NCBI GenBank assembly: GCA_008015235.1
Contig: SSFF01000031.1
Span: forward strand, 1 to 64,000
Reading direction: 5' to 3'
Length of the DNA: 64,000 nucleotides
DNA from: Rhodoferax sp.
Lineage (GTDB): Bacteria; Pseudomonadota; Gammaproteobacteria; Burkholderiales; Burkholderiaceae_C
Shown here: positions 45,806 through 55,164 of the stretch, piece by piece
How the letters are laid out: each line of letters opens with the position of its first letter
How positions within the stretch are numbered: the stretch's first letter is position 1
Position numbers and translations under genes: made by a program
The notes under the pieces: model-generated
Databases searched by the model: none
The model's input: only the letters and a program-made list of their open reading frames with translations
Told to the model about the DNA's origin: nothing

Positions 45806-46336
45806 ATGGAAACCACCCACAACGATGATTTTTTGCTCGACAAGTTCGATGTGAGCCTGCTACGTGCACTCCAAGAAGACGCGATGCAGACCCACCAGCA
45901 TTTGAGCGAGCAGGTGCATTTGAGTCCATCGCAGGTGAGTCGGCGCATCCAGCGCCTGCGCGACCTGGGTTTGGTGACCAAGGTGGTGGCCCTGCTCGAC
46001 AGCGGCATGGCGGGCCTGGGCGTGCGTGCCATGGCGCACGTGGCCCTGCAGCAGCACAGCGGCGCCGAGCGCGTTGCGTTCGAAACCACCGTGGCCGCCA
46101 TGGACGAAGTGCTCGAATGCTTCACCGTGGCTGGCGAGTCCGACTACGTGCTGCACATTGTGGCCAGTGACCTGCAATCGCTCTCCAAAGACGTGCTGCA
46201 GCGCCTGACCCAGATTCGCGGCGTCTCCAGCGTGCGCTCCAGCGTGGTGCTGGAAACCATCAAGTCCACCACCAGCCTGCCGCTGCACCACCTCTCGCGC
46301 AACAAGGGCAGCAAGCGATCCGCGCGCCTGGGCTAA
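45806..46336 (+). CDS. Lrp/AsnC family transcriptional regulator
   Basis: 176 residues from ATG 45806; another in-frame ATG lies at 45788. The HTH reads LSEQVHLSPSQVSRRIQRLRD, followed by a RAM/ACT-type ligand domain (VAFETTVAAMDEVLECFTVA, then SDYVLHIVASDLQSLSKDV). It diverges from phhBA, so it probably controls phenylalanine hydroxylation in response to an aromatic amino acid. Pseudomonas uses the unrelated PhhR for that job. Confidence 0.9.
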   Translation: METTHNDDFLLDKFDVSLLRALQEDAMQTHQHLSEQVHLSPSQVSRRIQRLRDLGLVTKVVALLDSGMAGLGVRAMAHVALQQHSGAERVAFETTVAAMDEVLECFTVAGESDYVLHIVASDLQSLSKDVLQRLTQIRGVSSVRSSVVLETIKSTTSLPLHHLSRNKGSKRSARLG

Positions 46337-46340
46337 ACCG

Positions 46341-46378
46341 CCTCCCCATCTGTATCCAATGCCCTGTCCACAGATGGG
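46341..46378 (+). terminator. stem-loop after lrp-like gene
   Basis: TCCCCATCTGT and ACAGATGGGGA form a perfect 11-bp stem with a 16-nt loop. It starts 4 bp past the stop codon, but no U-run follows, so termination efficiency is doubtful. Confidence 0.4.
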
Positions 46379-46414
46379 GAATCCGGGGCTTTGCCTAAGA
46401 TTTTGTAAGAATCT

Positions 46415-46444
46415 TTGCAGACCATTGGAGTACACTTGTATAGA
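46415..46444 (+). promoter_or_regulatory. sigma-70-type promoter of flavin oxidoreductase gene
   Basis: TTGCAG (46415-46420), an 18-bp spacer, then TATAGA (46439-46444) with an upstream TG, giving an extended -10. It lies about 60 bp before the start codon at 46506. Confidence 0.5.
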
Positions 46445-46505
46445 TATATGTATTGACAGGAAAGCAGCACGCATCAGATGCTTTCCCCAGCCTTGAAGGA
46501 CCAGC

Positions 46506-47774
46506 ATGAAGTGCGTTAACGATTTCCGTCTGAAATTGGGTGACAAGAACTATGTTCCGATCATGATCGGGGGCATGGGCGTGGATATTTCCACTGCCGA
46601 ATTGGCCCTAGAAGCGGCACGTTTGGGTGGAATTGGCCACATTTCGGATGCGTTGGTGACCGATGTGTCCGACCGCCGCTTCGACACCACCTTCGTCAAG
46701 GACAAGACCAAGGAGTTCAAGCACAACATCCTGAACGCCGACAAATCGTCCATCAAGTTCAAGCTGGAAGACATTGCCGACGCGCAGCGCCGCCATGTGC
46801 GCGGCACCATGGAGGCCAAAAAAGGCGACGGGCTGATCTTTGTGAACTGCATGGAAAAGCTCACCATGAACGCGCCCAAGGACACCCTGCAAACGCGCCT
46901 GAACGCGGCACTGGACGGCGGCATTGATGGCATTACCCTGTCGGCCGGTCTGCACCTGGGCTCGTTTGGACTGATGGCCGACCACCCACGTTTCCGTGAA
47001 GCGCAGCTGGGGATCATCGTGTCCTCGGTGCGCGCGCTGCAACTATTCCTGCGCAAGAACGCCAAGCTCAACCGCCTGCCCGATTACGTGATCGTCGAAG
47101 GCCCGCTCGCTGGCGGCCACCTCGGTTTTGGCATGGACTGGGCCGAGTACGACCTGGCCACCATCATCCAGGAACTGCTGGACTACCTGAAGGCCGAAAA
47201 GCTGGATATTCCCGTGATTGCCGCCGGCGGCATCTTCACCGGCAGCGACGCGGTGCGCTTCCTGGAAATGGGCTGCGCCGGAGTCCAGGTGGCCACGCGC
47301 TTTACCGTGGCCAAGGAATGCGGCCTGCCCGACAAGGTCAAGCAGGAATACTTCAAGGCCAGCGAGGAAGACATCGTGGTAAACACCCAGTCGCCCACTG
47401 GCTACCCCATGCGCATGCTGCGCAACACCCCGGCCATTGGCTCGGGCATCCGCCCCAACTGCGAGTCTTATGGCTGGCTGCTCGATGGCAATGGCGGCTG
47501 CGCGTATCTGGACGCCTACAACCGCGAACTGGCCCTGCACCCGGACGGCAAGAACATTGTGGTGGCAGACAAGACCTGCCTGTGCACCCACATGCGCAAC
47601 TACAACTGCTGGACCTGCGGCCAGCTGACCTACAAGCTCAAGGACACCACGGTGAAGCTGCCCGATGGCACTTACCTGCAGCCCAGCGCCGCACACATCT
47701 TCCAGGACTACCAGTTCAGCGTGAACGACGAGATTGCGCTGCCGACACTGGAAACTGCCGAAGCGCAGGCCTGA
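46506..47774 (+). CDS. NAD(P)H-dependent flavin oxidoreductase / nitronate monooxygenase family
   Basis: 422 residues. An FMN-binding TIM barrel follows the nitronate monooxygenase pattern: PIMIGGMGVDISTAELALEA, VEGPLAGGHLGFGMDW, PVIAAGGIFTGSDAVRFLEM and GCAGVQVATRF. The last 100 residues are atypical and Cys-rich, with CLCTHMRNYNCWTCG (C-x-C and C-x2-C) that could bind zinc or an Fe-S cluster. The substrate is not known. Confidence 0.82.
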   Translation: MKCVNDFRLKLGDKNYVPIMIGGMGVDISTAELALEAARLGGIGHISDALVTDVSDRRFDTTFVKDKTKEFKHNILNADKSSIKFKLEDIADAQRRHVRGTMEAKKGDGLIFVNCMEKLTMNAPKDTLQTRLNAALDGGIDGITLSAGLHLGSFGLMADHPRFREAQLGIIVSSVRALQLFLRKNAKLNRLPDYVIVEGPLAGGHLGFGMDWAEYDLATIIQELLDYLKAEKLDIPVIAAGGIFTGSDAVRFLEMGCAGVQVATRFTVAKECGLPDKVKQEYFKASEEDIVVNTQSPTGYPMRMLRNTPAIGSGIRPNCESYGWLLDGNGGCAYLDAYNRELALHPDGKNIVVADKTCLCTHMRNYNCWTCGQLTYKLKDTTVKLPDGTYLQPSAAHIFQDYQFSVNDEIALPTLETAEAQA

Positions 47775-47781
47775 GCCAACG

Positions 47782-48117
47782 TCAATCGTCGACCAGGTGA
47801 GGGGTGGAATGCCCCTCGGCCAGGGACCCCGTATCGGCGTCGATCCAGTCGGCCAGGCCCAGTTCGTTTTCGGCATCCTGCAAGGACTCGCCCACTTCAG
47901 GCGACTCCTCGGCCGCAGCCATCATGTCGGCCAGCGCCAGCTCCATGCTGGCAAAGGGACCGAATTCGCTCTTGCCGTCGGGGGTTTGCCAGTGGTAGCC
48001 GTCGGGGCGCAGCACGATTTGCCCCAGTTCGAATTCGGTTTCGGTGCCGTCCAATTCGTCCAGTGATTCCTCGGCGGCAAGCGTCGGCGCGTTGGGTGTG
48101 CTCACGATCTGCTCCAT
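47782..48117 (-). CDS. small acidic protein of unknown function
   Basis: 111 residues from ATG 48115-48117. Strongly acidic, with a central ordered-looking patch (GQIVLRPDGYHWQTPDGKSE, then FGPFASMELALADM) and disordered ends. No known domain is recognised. It converges with the flavin oxidoreductase gene with a 7-bp gap, and lies 88 bp downstream of an MFS gene. Confidence 0.68.
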   Translation of the reverse strand: MEQIVSTPNAPTLAAEESLDELDGTETEFELGQIVLRPDGYHWQTPDGKSEFGPFASMELALADMMAAAEESPEVGESLQDAENELGLADWIDADTGSLAEGHSTPHLVDD

Positions 48118-48205
48118 GGCGTCCGGGGCAGGAAACGCACCGCGGGCAACACCGCAATTTCGTCCTGTCCCTGGCGTGGAATTGTGTGCCTTTTCGTGCG
48201 CCTTG

Positions 48206-49432
48206 TCACGCCCGCACCGGGGTGCGAGCCCCCACGGCCACAGCGGCGCCGACGCTGAGTACCAGCACAAATGCCGCACCCAAAAGGGTGGCGCCGTACA
48301 TGCCTTTGTCCATCCAGACACCAAATACCACGGGGGCAATGGCAAAGCCCACGTCCAGGCCCGAATACACCATGCCATACACACGCCCGGTGGCACCCGT
48401 CGGAGTGGCGCGCTTGATCATCATGTCACGCGAGGGGCCACCAATGCCAATGGCAAAACCGGTCAGGGCCAGCACCGCCATGGTGGCATTGGCACCGAGC
48501 CAGCCCAAGCCGCACAGGCCCAGCAGCAAGGCACCTGCCAGCATGGCCGCAGCTACCACCTGGTCGCTGCGCACGGTACGTGCAGCCACCACACCCCCGA
48601 CAAACATGCCTATGGCGCCGAACAGCATGTAGGAACTGAGCGTGAAGGTTGCGGCCTCCAGACTCACGCGGTACTGGGCCTGCAAGATCGAGACCGAAAA
48701 GTTCTGCACCACAGCCAGCGTCATGGTCGAGAGCATGAAAAACCCGAAACACCACCAGACCACGGGCATTCGCAAAAACGCCAGAGGTGCGGCAGAAGCA
48801 CCCGCCGTGCCGGGCGCATGCTCGACGACACGGGTGTGCAAGTCGGCCCGGTAGACCGCCAGCAGCACCAGGATCGACAGGTAGAGCAAGGCAGCCGCCC
48901 CATAGGCGGTGCGCCAGTTGGACAGGGCTGCAATGCCGGTCAGAAACACGGGGGCGGCCGCCCAGCCCAGATTCCCCGTGAGCCCGTGGGCACTGAAAGC
49001 GTAGCCCAGCCGCGGGGCCGATACGCGCTGGTTGAGAATGGTGAAGTCCACGGGATGGAAGGTGGCGTTGGCCAGGCCGGCAATGGCCGCCGTGAACACC
49101 AGACCACTGTAGCCCGTGACCAGCGCTGCACTGACACTGGCCAGGGCGAACAGGCCTAGCGCCACGAACAGCAGCGGGCGTGCACCAAAGCGGTCCACCA
49201 CAAAGCCCGCGCAGGCCTGACCCACACCCGAAACCACAAAAAAGACGCTGGTGAGCAGGCCCAACTGCGAAAAGCTCAGACCGAATTCACTCATGAAGAC
49301 CGGGAACATCACGGCCAGGAGCAAATGGCCGAAATGCGAAGCCGCATGGGCCAGCCCCACCAGGGCAATGACCCGAGCGTCCTCAGCAAGTGGGCGGTCG
49401 TTGGTCGAGGCGGGTTGTGCAGCAGTGCTCAT
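48206..49432 (-). CDS. MFS transporter
   Basis: 408 residues from ATG 49430-49432. About twelve helices; the MFS loop appears as CAGFVVDRFGARPLLFVALG. Substrate unknown. It lies 49 bp downstream of a HutC-like repressor gene on the same strand, which may regulate it. Confidence 0.87.
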   Translation of the reverse strand: MSTAAQPASTNDRPLAEDARVIALVGLAHAASHFGHLLLAVMFPVFMSEFGLSFSQLGLLTSVFFVVSGVGQACAGFVVDRFGARPLLFVALGLFALASVSAALVTGYSGLVFTAAIAGLANATFHPVDFTILNQRVSAPRLGYAFSAHGLTGNLGWAAAPVFLTGIAALSNWRTAYGAAALLYLSILVLLAVYRADLHTRVVEHAPGTAGASAAPLAFLRMPVVWWCFGFFMLSTMTLAVVQNFSVSILQAQYRVSLEAATFTLSSYMLFGAIGMFVGGVVAARTVRSDQVVAAAMLAGALLLGLCGLGWLGANATMAVLALTGFAIGIGGPSRDMMIKRATPTGATGRVYGMVYSGLDVGFAIAPVVFGVWMDKGMYGATLLGAAFVLVLSVGAAVAVGARTPVRA

Positions 49433-49481
49433 GCCAAGGATGGTACGCGCGAAAACAATGCCGCAGGACCTTCCACGGACA

Positions 49482-50204
49482 TTACAGGGCAAACAGGCCG
49501 TGAAAACGGTAGCGCGTACCCGGATACAGCAAGCGCGCATGGCTGGCCACGGACTGGCCACTGATGGTCGTTCGCGTCATCAGCAGGCAGGCATCGCCCT
49601 CGCCCATCGCCAGCTCCTGGGCCTGGGCCCGGGTGGCCGGGGCGGCAGAGATGGTGTAGCTGGCCTGTGTGACCGGCGCATGGTCAATGAGGTAGCGCGT
49701 GGGCGTCATCACCATGAAGTCCTGCTCCAGGTAGTGCGGCGCACTTTGGGGGTTCACATAGCGGTCTTCAAGCTGGATGGGAATGCCGTTTTCCAGATGC
49801 ACGATCACCGAATGGAACAGGGTGCTGCTGCTGCGCACTTCGAATATCTGGGCCAGCGCCTTGTCCGCCTTCACCTTTTCCACCAGCAGCACGCGGGCCC
49901 CCGGTGTGTGGCCGCGTTCCAGCACTTCTTCGCGGATGTCGCGCACCTGCAGGGTGCTGGAGATCTGGTGCAGCTGCGCCACCACCGTGCCCGAGCCACG
50001 CACGCGCGTGACCACTCCCTCCACAGCCAGCTCCTTGACTGCGCGGTTGACCGTCATGCGGCTCAGTCCGAACTTCTTTTGCAATGCCGACTCGCTGGGC
50101 ACAGCGTCACCGGGCAGCCAATGCCCCTCACTGATCTGTTTTTTGATGTACGACTTGATTTGCTCGTACGCGGGCAGCGTGGAATGGGGTATGGCAGATG
50201 GCAT
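49482..50204 (-). CDS. GntR/HutC-type transcriptional repressor
   Basis: 240 residues. An N-terminal GntR winged helix (YEQIKSYIKKQISEGHWLPGD, then FGLSRMTVNRAVKELAVEGV) is followed by a UTRA ligand domain (RSSSTLFHSVIVHLENGIPI, then LYPGTRYRFHGLF). The closing YPGTRYRFHG is typical of HutC, the urocanate-responsive repressor of histidine catabolism. No hut genes are within this window, so it may be an orphan or act on the adjacent MFS gene. Confidence 0.88.
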   Translation of the reverse strand: MPSAIPHSTLPAYEQIKSYIKKQISEGHWLPGDAVPSESALQKKFGLSRMTVNRAVKELAVEGVVTRVRGSGTVVAQLHQISSTLQVRDIREEVLERGHTPGARVLLVEKVKADKALAQIFEVRSSSTLFHSVIVHLENGIPIQLEDRYVNPQSAPHYLEQDFMVMTPTRYLIDHAPVTQASYTISAAPATRAQAQELAMGEGDACLLMTRTTISGQSVASHARLLYPGTRYRFHGLFAL

Positions 50205-50290
50205 GCATCGAATTTAGCCGATTACCCCCCTTCCGTGCCCCTGTACAGGAAGAAAACACATGGACAGCCACACCCAAAGTGGCGGTGCGC

Positions 50291-51055
50291 CTACAGACTG
50301 CTGGCGTGCAGGCAGATGGCCGCGGCGGCGGCCACGTTGAGCGATTCTTCGCCGCCGGGCTGGCCGATGCGGGCGAAGTGGCTGGCGCGCTGCATCAAGG
50401 CCTCGCACACGCCCTGCCCTTCGTGGCCCATGGCCCAGGCGCAGGGCTTGGGCAGGCGCAGGTTCTGGATCAGCTCCCCCTGGTGCGAACTGGTCACGAC
50501 GATGGGCACCTGCAAGGCGTCCAGTTCGGGCTCGGTCACGCCTTCCACCAAGTGCAGCCCGAAGTGGGCTCCCATGCCGGCGCGCAGCACCTTGGGACTC
50601 CACAGTGCCGCCGTCCCCTTGAGTGCGATCACCTGGCGAAAGCCAAAGGCCCCGGCACTGCGCAGGATGGAGCCGACATTGCCCGCGTCCTGCACCCGGT
50701 CGAGGATGACGCTGGCAGCGAGCGGCTGCAAAGCCGTGTCCGTAGGCAGGTCGAGTACAAAGCCGACCTTGGCCGGCGACTCCAGGCCGCTGATTTCGGC
50801 AAACAAAGAAGCTGGAATTGCTACGCTTTTTGCAGCAGACTGCGCATATTCCACGCGGGCCAGGGGCCAGAAATCCTCAGAAAACACAGCCACTGCCGGG
50901 CGCAGACCGCGCACCAGGGCAGCGCTGCACAGGTGGTCGCCTTCGACCCAGATGCGCCCGGCCTTGCGATAGGCGGCATTGTCAGTGGCCAGACGGCGCA
51001 GCTCCTTGAGCAGCGGGTTGTCGCGCGAGCTGATGTGCACCACGGATTCGGTCAT
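50291..51055 (-). CDS. TrmH/SpoU family RNA methyltransferase
   Basis: 254 residues from ATG 51053-51055. SPOUT signatures are LDRVQDAGNVGSILRSAGAF, WAMGHEGQGVCEALMQRA and the C-terminal IGQPGGEESLNVAAAAAI. It 2'-O-methylates rRNA or tRNA; the target is not identified. Residues about 61-79 (PLARVEYAQSAAKSVA) come from a dispersed repeat placed between the substrate-binding and catalytic parts. It follows rnhB by 10 bp. Confidence 0.9.
   Translation of the reverse strand: MTESVVHISSRDNPLLKELRRLATDNAAYRKAGRIWVEGDHLCSAALVRGLRPAVAVFSEDFWPLARVEYAQSAAKSVAIPASLFAEISGLESPAKVGFVLDLPTDTALQPLAASVILDRVQDAGNVGSILRSAGAFGFRQVIALKGTAALWSPKVLRAGMGAHFGLHLVEGVTEPELDALQVPIVVTSSHQGELIQNLRLPKPCAWAMGHEGQGVCEALMQRASHFARIGQPGGEESLNVAAAAAICLHASSL
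50820..50874 (+). repeat. dispersed ~55-bp element, copy 11, inside trmH-like gene
   Basis: GCTACGCTTTTTGCAGC, then AGACTGCGCATATTCCACG, then CGGGCCAGGGGCC and AGAAAT. Antisense to the gene; the frame stays open across it. Confidence 0.85.
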
Positions 51056-51065
51056 GGCCAGGCCT

Positions 51066-51689
51066 TTACAACACGGCCCGTACGGGCGCAAACGAGCTGC
51101 GGTGCAGGGGGCTGGCGCCATGCGCACGCAGGGCCGCCAAATGTTCGGCCGTGCCATAGCCTTTGTGGCCGGCAAAGCCGTATTGCGGATAGGCTCTGTC
51201 CACCTCTTCACACCAGCGGTCACGCGTGACCTTGGCAAGGATCGATGCGGCCGAAATGGATGGAACCAGCGCATCCCCCTGAACAATGGCCTCGGCCACC
51301 ACGTCGAGCACGGGCAGGCGGTTGCCATCGACCAGCACCTTGCCGGGCTTCAGGCGCAGGCCTTCGACGGCACGGCGCATGGCCAAGAGCGTGGCTTGCA
51401 GGATGTTGAGGCTATCGATTTCCTCCACGCTGGCCTCGGCCACGGAGAAACACAGGGCCTTGGCGCGGATTTCATCGAACAACTGCTCGCGGCGGCGTGC
51501 CGTGAGCTTCTTGGAGTCGTTGAGTCCGGCAATCGGATGCAGTTCGTCCAGGATGACGGCTGCAGCCACCACGGGCCCTGCCAGCGGCCCGCGCCCGGCC
51601 TCGTCCACACCCGCGATCAGACACGGTGCATCCCAGGCCAGAACGGCTTGTTGGGGCTTAACGGTTTTCAAGGACTTGGGCGATCGCAT
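51066..51689 (-). CDS. rnhB: ribonuclease HII
   Basis: 207 residues from ATG 51687-51689. Catalytic [19 protein letters not shown] and later acidic residues ([18 protein letters not shown]) define RNase HII, which removes ribonucleotides from DNA. This start overlaps lpxB by 32 bp; a TTG at about residue 6 is an alternative that shortens the overlap. It lies in the lpx operon as in many proteobacteria. Confidence 0.95.
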   Translation of the reverse strand: MRSPKSLKTVKPQQAVLAWDAPCLIAGVDEAGRGPLAGPVVAAAVILDELHPIAGLNDSKKLTARRREQLFDEIRAKALCFSVAEASVEEIDSLNILQATLLAMRRAVEGLRLKPGKVLVDGNRLPVLDVVAEAIVQGDALVPSISAASILAKVTRDRWCEEVDRAYPQYGFAGHKGYGTAEHLAALRAHGASPLHRSSFAPVRAVL

Positions 51690-52833
51690 CGGTGGCCAGT
51701 TGCGCGGTGTCGCGCTGCAAAGTGTGGTGCATGTCGGTAAAAGTGCGCTGCAGGGCCTGCACACGCGGGGCATTCTGCGCCAGATCGTCAAGCCAGCGCA
51801 GCACTTCGTCGGCCAGTGCGTCGGGCGTGGCGGCGTCTTGCAGCAGTTCGGGCACCACGAAGTCGCCCGCCAGGATATTGGGCAGGCCGACCCAAGGCTG
51901 CAGGCGTTTGCGCTTCATCATCCACCAGGAAAAGGCGCTCATGTGGTAGCCAATGACCATGGGGCGCTTGAACAGGGCCGCCTCCAGCGTGGCGGTGCCG
52001 CTGGCAATGAGCGTCACGTCGCAGGCGGCCAGCGCCAGGTGCGACTGGCCGGTGAGCACCTGCACGCTCCCCGCCATGCCGCTCTGGCGCAACAGCGCCT
52101 CAATCTCAGGTTGCAGCCCCGGCACTGCAGGAACTATGAATTTTGTAGCGGATTGCGCTTGTTCTATTCGGGCTGCAGCCTCAAAAAACCTCAAAGCCAG
52201 GTGTCGAATCTCAGACTGGCGACTGCCCGGCAGCAAGGCCACCACGCGGTCGTCCAGGGCGAGCCCCAGGGCCTGGCGTGCCGCTGCCTTGTCGGGCTCC
52301 ATCGGGATCACATTGGCCAGCGGATGCCCCACATAGGTGGCGGCGATACCGTGGCGCGCCAACAGCGTGGGTTCGAACGGGAAGATACAGAGGACGTGAT
52401 CGGCGCTGGCACGGATTTTTTCCAGGCGTTCGGCGCGCCAGGCCCAGACCGAGGGGCAGACAAAGTGCACGGTCTTGACACCGGCGGCACGCAGGTTGCG
52501 CTCCAGGTCGAGGTTGAAGTCCGGCGCATCGACGCCCACAAACAGATCCGGCGGTGCTTGCAGCAGCCGCTGCTGCAGCTGTTTGCGGATGCCCACGATT
52601 TCGCGGTAACGGCGCAGAAGCTCCCAGCTGAAGCCGTGTACCGCCAGTTTGTGGTGCGGCCACCAGGCCTCGAAACCCTGGCGCTGCATGCTGGGCCCGC
52701 CAATACCGGCGGCCTGCAAACCACTCCAGCGCGCCTGCAGCCCCTGCAGCAGCAACCCGGCCAGCAGGTCACCCGAGGCCTCGCCCGCCACCATGGCCAT
52801 GCGCGGCACCGTTGCAGTGGGCGTTGAAGTCAT
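51658..52833 (-). CDS. lpxB: lipid-A-disaccharide synthase
   Basis: 391 residues. Family GT19 signatures are [49 protein letters not shown] and [19 protein letters not shown]. It condenses UDP-diacylglucosamine with lipid X at the inner membrane. Residues about 215-234 ([17 protein letters not shown]) are encoded by a dispersed repeat just before a family beta strand. It lies between lpxA and rnhB. Confidence 0.96.
   Translation of the reverse strand: MTSTPTATVPRMAMVAGEASGDLLAGLLLQGLQARWSGLQAAGIGGPSMQRQGFEAWWPHHKLAVHGFSWELLRRYREIVGIRKQLQQRLLQAPPDLFVGVDAPDFNLDLERNLRAAGVKTVHFVCPSVWAWRAERLEKIRASADHVLCIFPFEPTLLARHGIAATYVGHPLANVIPMEPDKAAARQALGLALDDRVVALLPGSRQSEIRHLALRFFEAAARIEQAQSATKFIVPAVPGLQPEIEALLRQSGMAGSVQVLTGQSHLALAACDVTLIASGTATLEAALFKRPMVIGYHMSAFSWWMMKRKRLQPWVGLPNILAGDFVVPELLQDAATPDALADEVLRWLDDLAQNAPRVQALQRTFTDMHHTLQRDTAQLATDAIAQVLENR
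52134..52189 (+). repeat. dispersed ~55-bp element, copy 12, inside lpxB
   Basis: CTATGAATTTTGTAGC, then GGATTGCGCTTGTTCTATT, then CGGGCTGCAGCCTC. Antisense to lpxB; the reading frame is intact. Confidence 0.85.
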
Positions 52834-52848
52834 CGTCCGAAGGGGGCG

Positions 52849-53643
52849 CTAGCGCACGATGCCGCGTTGAGCGTGCACGGTATCCAGAAAGCCCAGCATC
52901 ATGTCCACATCGGGCTGCGCCTCGGGGTGGCTTTTCCCGAGCGCGCCGATGCGCTCCTTGGCCTGGTCCAGCGTCAGTTCTTCGCGGTACATGGCCTTGT
53001 GCATGGCCTTGACCGCCGCAATGCGTTCGGGCGTGAAACCGCGACGGCGCAAGCCTTCAAAGTTCATGGAACGGGCCGCTGCTGGCTGGCCCTGGCACAT
53101 GACGAAAGGCGGCAGGTCGGCAAACAGCAGCGAGCACATGGCCGTCATGCTGTGGGCGCCGATGCGCACGAACTGGTGCGCCACGGTAAAGCCGCCCAGA
53201 ATGGCCCAGTCGCCTACATGCACATGGCCCGCCAGCTGCGCGTTGTTGGCGAAGATGGTGTGGTTCCCCACCACGCAGTCGTGCGCCAGGTGCACGTAGG
53301 CCATGATCCAGTTGTCATTGCCAATGATGGTCTTACCCAGGTCACCGGGCGAGCCGATGTTGAAGGTGCAAAACTCACGGATGGTGTTGCGGTCCCCGAT
53401 GACCAGTTCGCAAGGCTCGCCCGCGTACTTCTTGTCCTGAGGAATAGCACCCAGCGAATTGAACTGGAATATGCGGTTGTCGGCACCGATGGTGGTGTGT
53501 CCTTCAATGACGCAGTGCGGCCCCACCGAAGTATTGGCGCCAATGCGCACGTGCGGACCAATGACGGTGTACGGTCCGACCGTGACCGAGCTATCCAGCT
53601 CGGCACCGGGGTCGATGATGGCGGTGGAATGGATATTGGCCAT
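52849..53643 (-). CDS. lpxA: acyl-[ACP]--UDP-N-acetylglucosamine O-acyltransferase
   Basis: 264 residues from ATG 53641-53643. A left-handed beta helix of hexapeptide repeats ([20 protein letters not shown] onward). The catalytic histidine lies in [14 protein letters not shown], and a C-terminal helical domain follows. It carries out the first step of lipid A synthesis. It lies 19 bp after fabZ and 15 bp before lpxB. Confidence 0.97.
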   Translation of the reverse strand: MANIHSTAIIDPGAELDSSVTVGPYTVIGPHVRIGANTSVGPHCVIEGHTTIGADNRIFQFNSLGAIPQDKKYAGEPCELVIGDRNTIREFCTFNIGSPGDLGKTIIGNDNWIMAYVHLAHDCVVGNHTIFANNAQLAGHVHVGDWAILGGFTVAHQFVRIGAHSMTAMCSLLFADLPPFVMCQGQPAAARSMNFEGLRRRGFTPERIAAVKAMHKAMYREELTLDQAKERIGALGKSHPEAQPDVDMMLGFLDTVHAQRGIVR

Positions 53644-53662
53644 GATGGTACGCAGGGTGCGC

Positions 53663-54100
53663 TCAGGCAATGGTGCGCATGGTGCACATCAGGTCGGCTT
53701 CGCAGGCCACGGCATCACCCACGCGGGTCACGCCGTTGAACTTGAAGATGCCAGCTTTCATGCGCTCCAGGGTTACGTCCATGGTCAGTTGATCACCTGG
53801 CTCCACCGGGCGCTTGAAGCGAGCGCCGTCGATACCGGCAAAGTAATAGACCGTGTTGTCGTCGGGGGTGGTGCCCAAGGTGTCGAACGCCAGCAAAGCG
53901 GCGGCCTGTGCCATGGCTTCGAGCATCAGCACGCCCGGCATGACCGGTCGGTGCGGAAAATGGCCCATGAAAAACGGCTCGTTGATGGTGACGTTCTTGA
54001 TGGCCTGGATGCTCTTGCCCTTCTCGATGGACAGCACACGGTCTACCAGCAAGATGGGATAACGGTGGGGAAGTTGTTTCAGAATTTGATGGATGTCCAT
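53663..54100 (-). CDS. fabZ: 3-hydroxyacyl-[ACP] dehydratase FabZ
   Basis: 145 residues from ATG 54098-54100. Hotdog fold with the active-site His in [20 protein letters not shown], and [20 protein letters not shown] at the N-terminus. It dehydrates 3-hydroxyacyl-ACP in fatty acid elongation. It sits between lpxD and lpxA, which share its 3-hydroxyacyl-ACP substrate pool. Confidence 0.97.
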   Translation of the reverse strand: MDIHQILKQLPHRYPILLVDRVLSIEKGKSIQAIKNVTINEPFFMGHFPHRPVMPGVLMLEAMAQAAALLAFDTLGTTPDDNTVYYFAGIDGARFKRPVEPGDQLTMDVTLERMKAGIFKFNGVTRVGDAVACEADLMCTMRTIA

Positions 54101-54173
54101 GACGTCTCCTCGGTACATTGTGCGTTTGACCACCGGCCCTGGCCGCACTGCGTGCACCTGGGGCAGTAGCCGC

Positions 54174-55154
54174 TTAATTTTTGGATTGCTCCAGTGCCCG
54201 GACGCGCTCACGCAGTCCGTGCAGTTGCTTCAAGGAAGCAGCATTCTTTTCCCAGGCGGCATTGTCATCAATGGGAAACATGCCGGTGTAATGACCAGGC
54301 TTGCGGATTGAACGCGTGACCACCGTTGCGGCCGAGACATGGACCCCGTCGGCCACCGTCAAGTGGCCCAGTACGATGGCGCCGCCGCCCACGGTGCAGT
54401 TGGCTCCAATGGTGGCACTGCCGGCCACCCCGGCACAACCGGCCATGGCCGTGTTGCGCCCCACGCGCACGTTGTGGCCGATCTGAACCAGGTTGTCGAG
54501 CTTGACCCCGTCTTCCAACACCGTGTCCTGCAAGGCACCGCGGTCGATGCAGGTATTGGCGCCGATTTCAACATCGTCACCGATCACCACAGCACCCAAC
54601 TGCTCGATCTTGACCCACTGTTCGCCATCCTTGGCAAAGCCAAAACCATCGGCCCCGACCACCACGCCTGGATGCAGGATGCAGCGCGCCCCGATGCGGC
54701 AGTCTTCTCCCACCGTAACCCGAGAATACAGTTGCGAACCGGCACCGATGACGGCACCACGCTCAACCACGCACAGAGGACCGATGATGGCCGAGGGATG
54801 CACCTGCGCTTCGGGGTGCACCACGGCAGTGGAATGCACACCCCCGCTACGGTCTCGGCGTCCCAATCGTCGCCACACTTGAGTCAGGCGGGCAAAGTAC
54901 AGGTAGGGGTTGTCAGCAACGATGCAGGCACCACGCTGGCGGGCCGCCTCTGCCATGTCGGCCGACACAATGACGCACCCCGCCCGGCTCTGCAGGAGCT
55001 GGGGCTGGTATTTGGGATGGCTCAGGAAACTGATCTGCCCTGGCTGCGCAGACTCCAAGGGTGCAATGCCGTCGATCTCCAGATCAGAATCTGCATGCAA
55101 CTGGCCACCGAGCTCGCTGACGATCTGCGACAAGCGCAGCGAAACACGAGGCAC
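54174..55154 (-). CDS. lpxD: UDP-3-O-(3-hydroxyacyl)glucosamine N-acyltransferase
   Basis: 326 residues. Two GTG codons are in tandem at 55152-55157. The second is preferred because AAGGAG lies six bases upstream of it, against three for the first. An N-terminal uridine-binding domain ([20 protein letters not shown]) is followed by hexapeptide repeats and the catalytic [15 protein letters not shown]. It carries out the third step of lipid A synthesis. Confidence 0.95.
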   Translation of the reverse strand: MPRVSLRLSQIVSELGGQLHADSDLEIDGIAPLESAQPGQISFLSHPKYQPQLLQSRAGCVIVSADMAEAARQRGACIVADNPYLYFARLTQVWRRLGRRDRSGGVHSTAVVHPEAQVHPSAIIGPLCVVERGAVIGAGSQLYSRVTVGEDCRIGARCILHPGVVVGADGFGFAKDGEQWVKIEQLGAVVIGDDVEIGANTCIDRGALQDTVLEDGVKLDNLVQIGHNVRVGRNTAMAGCAGVAGSATIGANCTVGGGAIVLGHLTVADGVHVSAATVVTRSIRKPGHYTGMFPIDDNAAWEKNAASLKQLHGLRERVRALEQSKN

Positions 55155-55164
55155 CACAGGCTCC

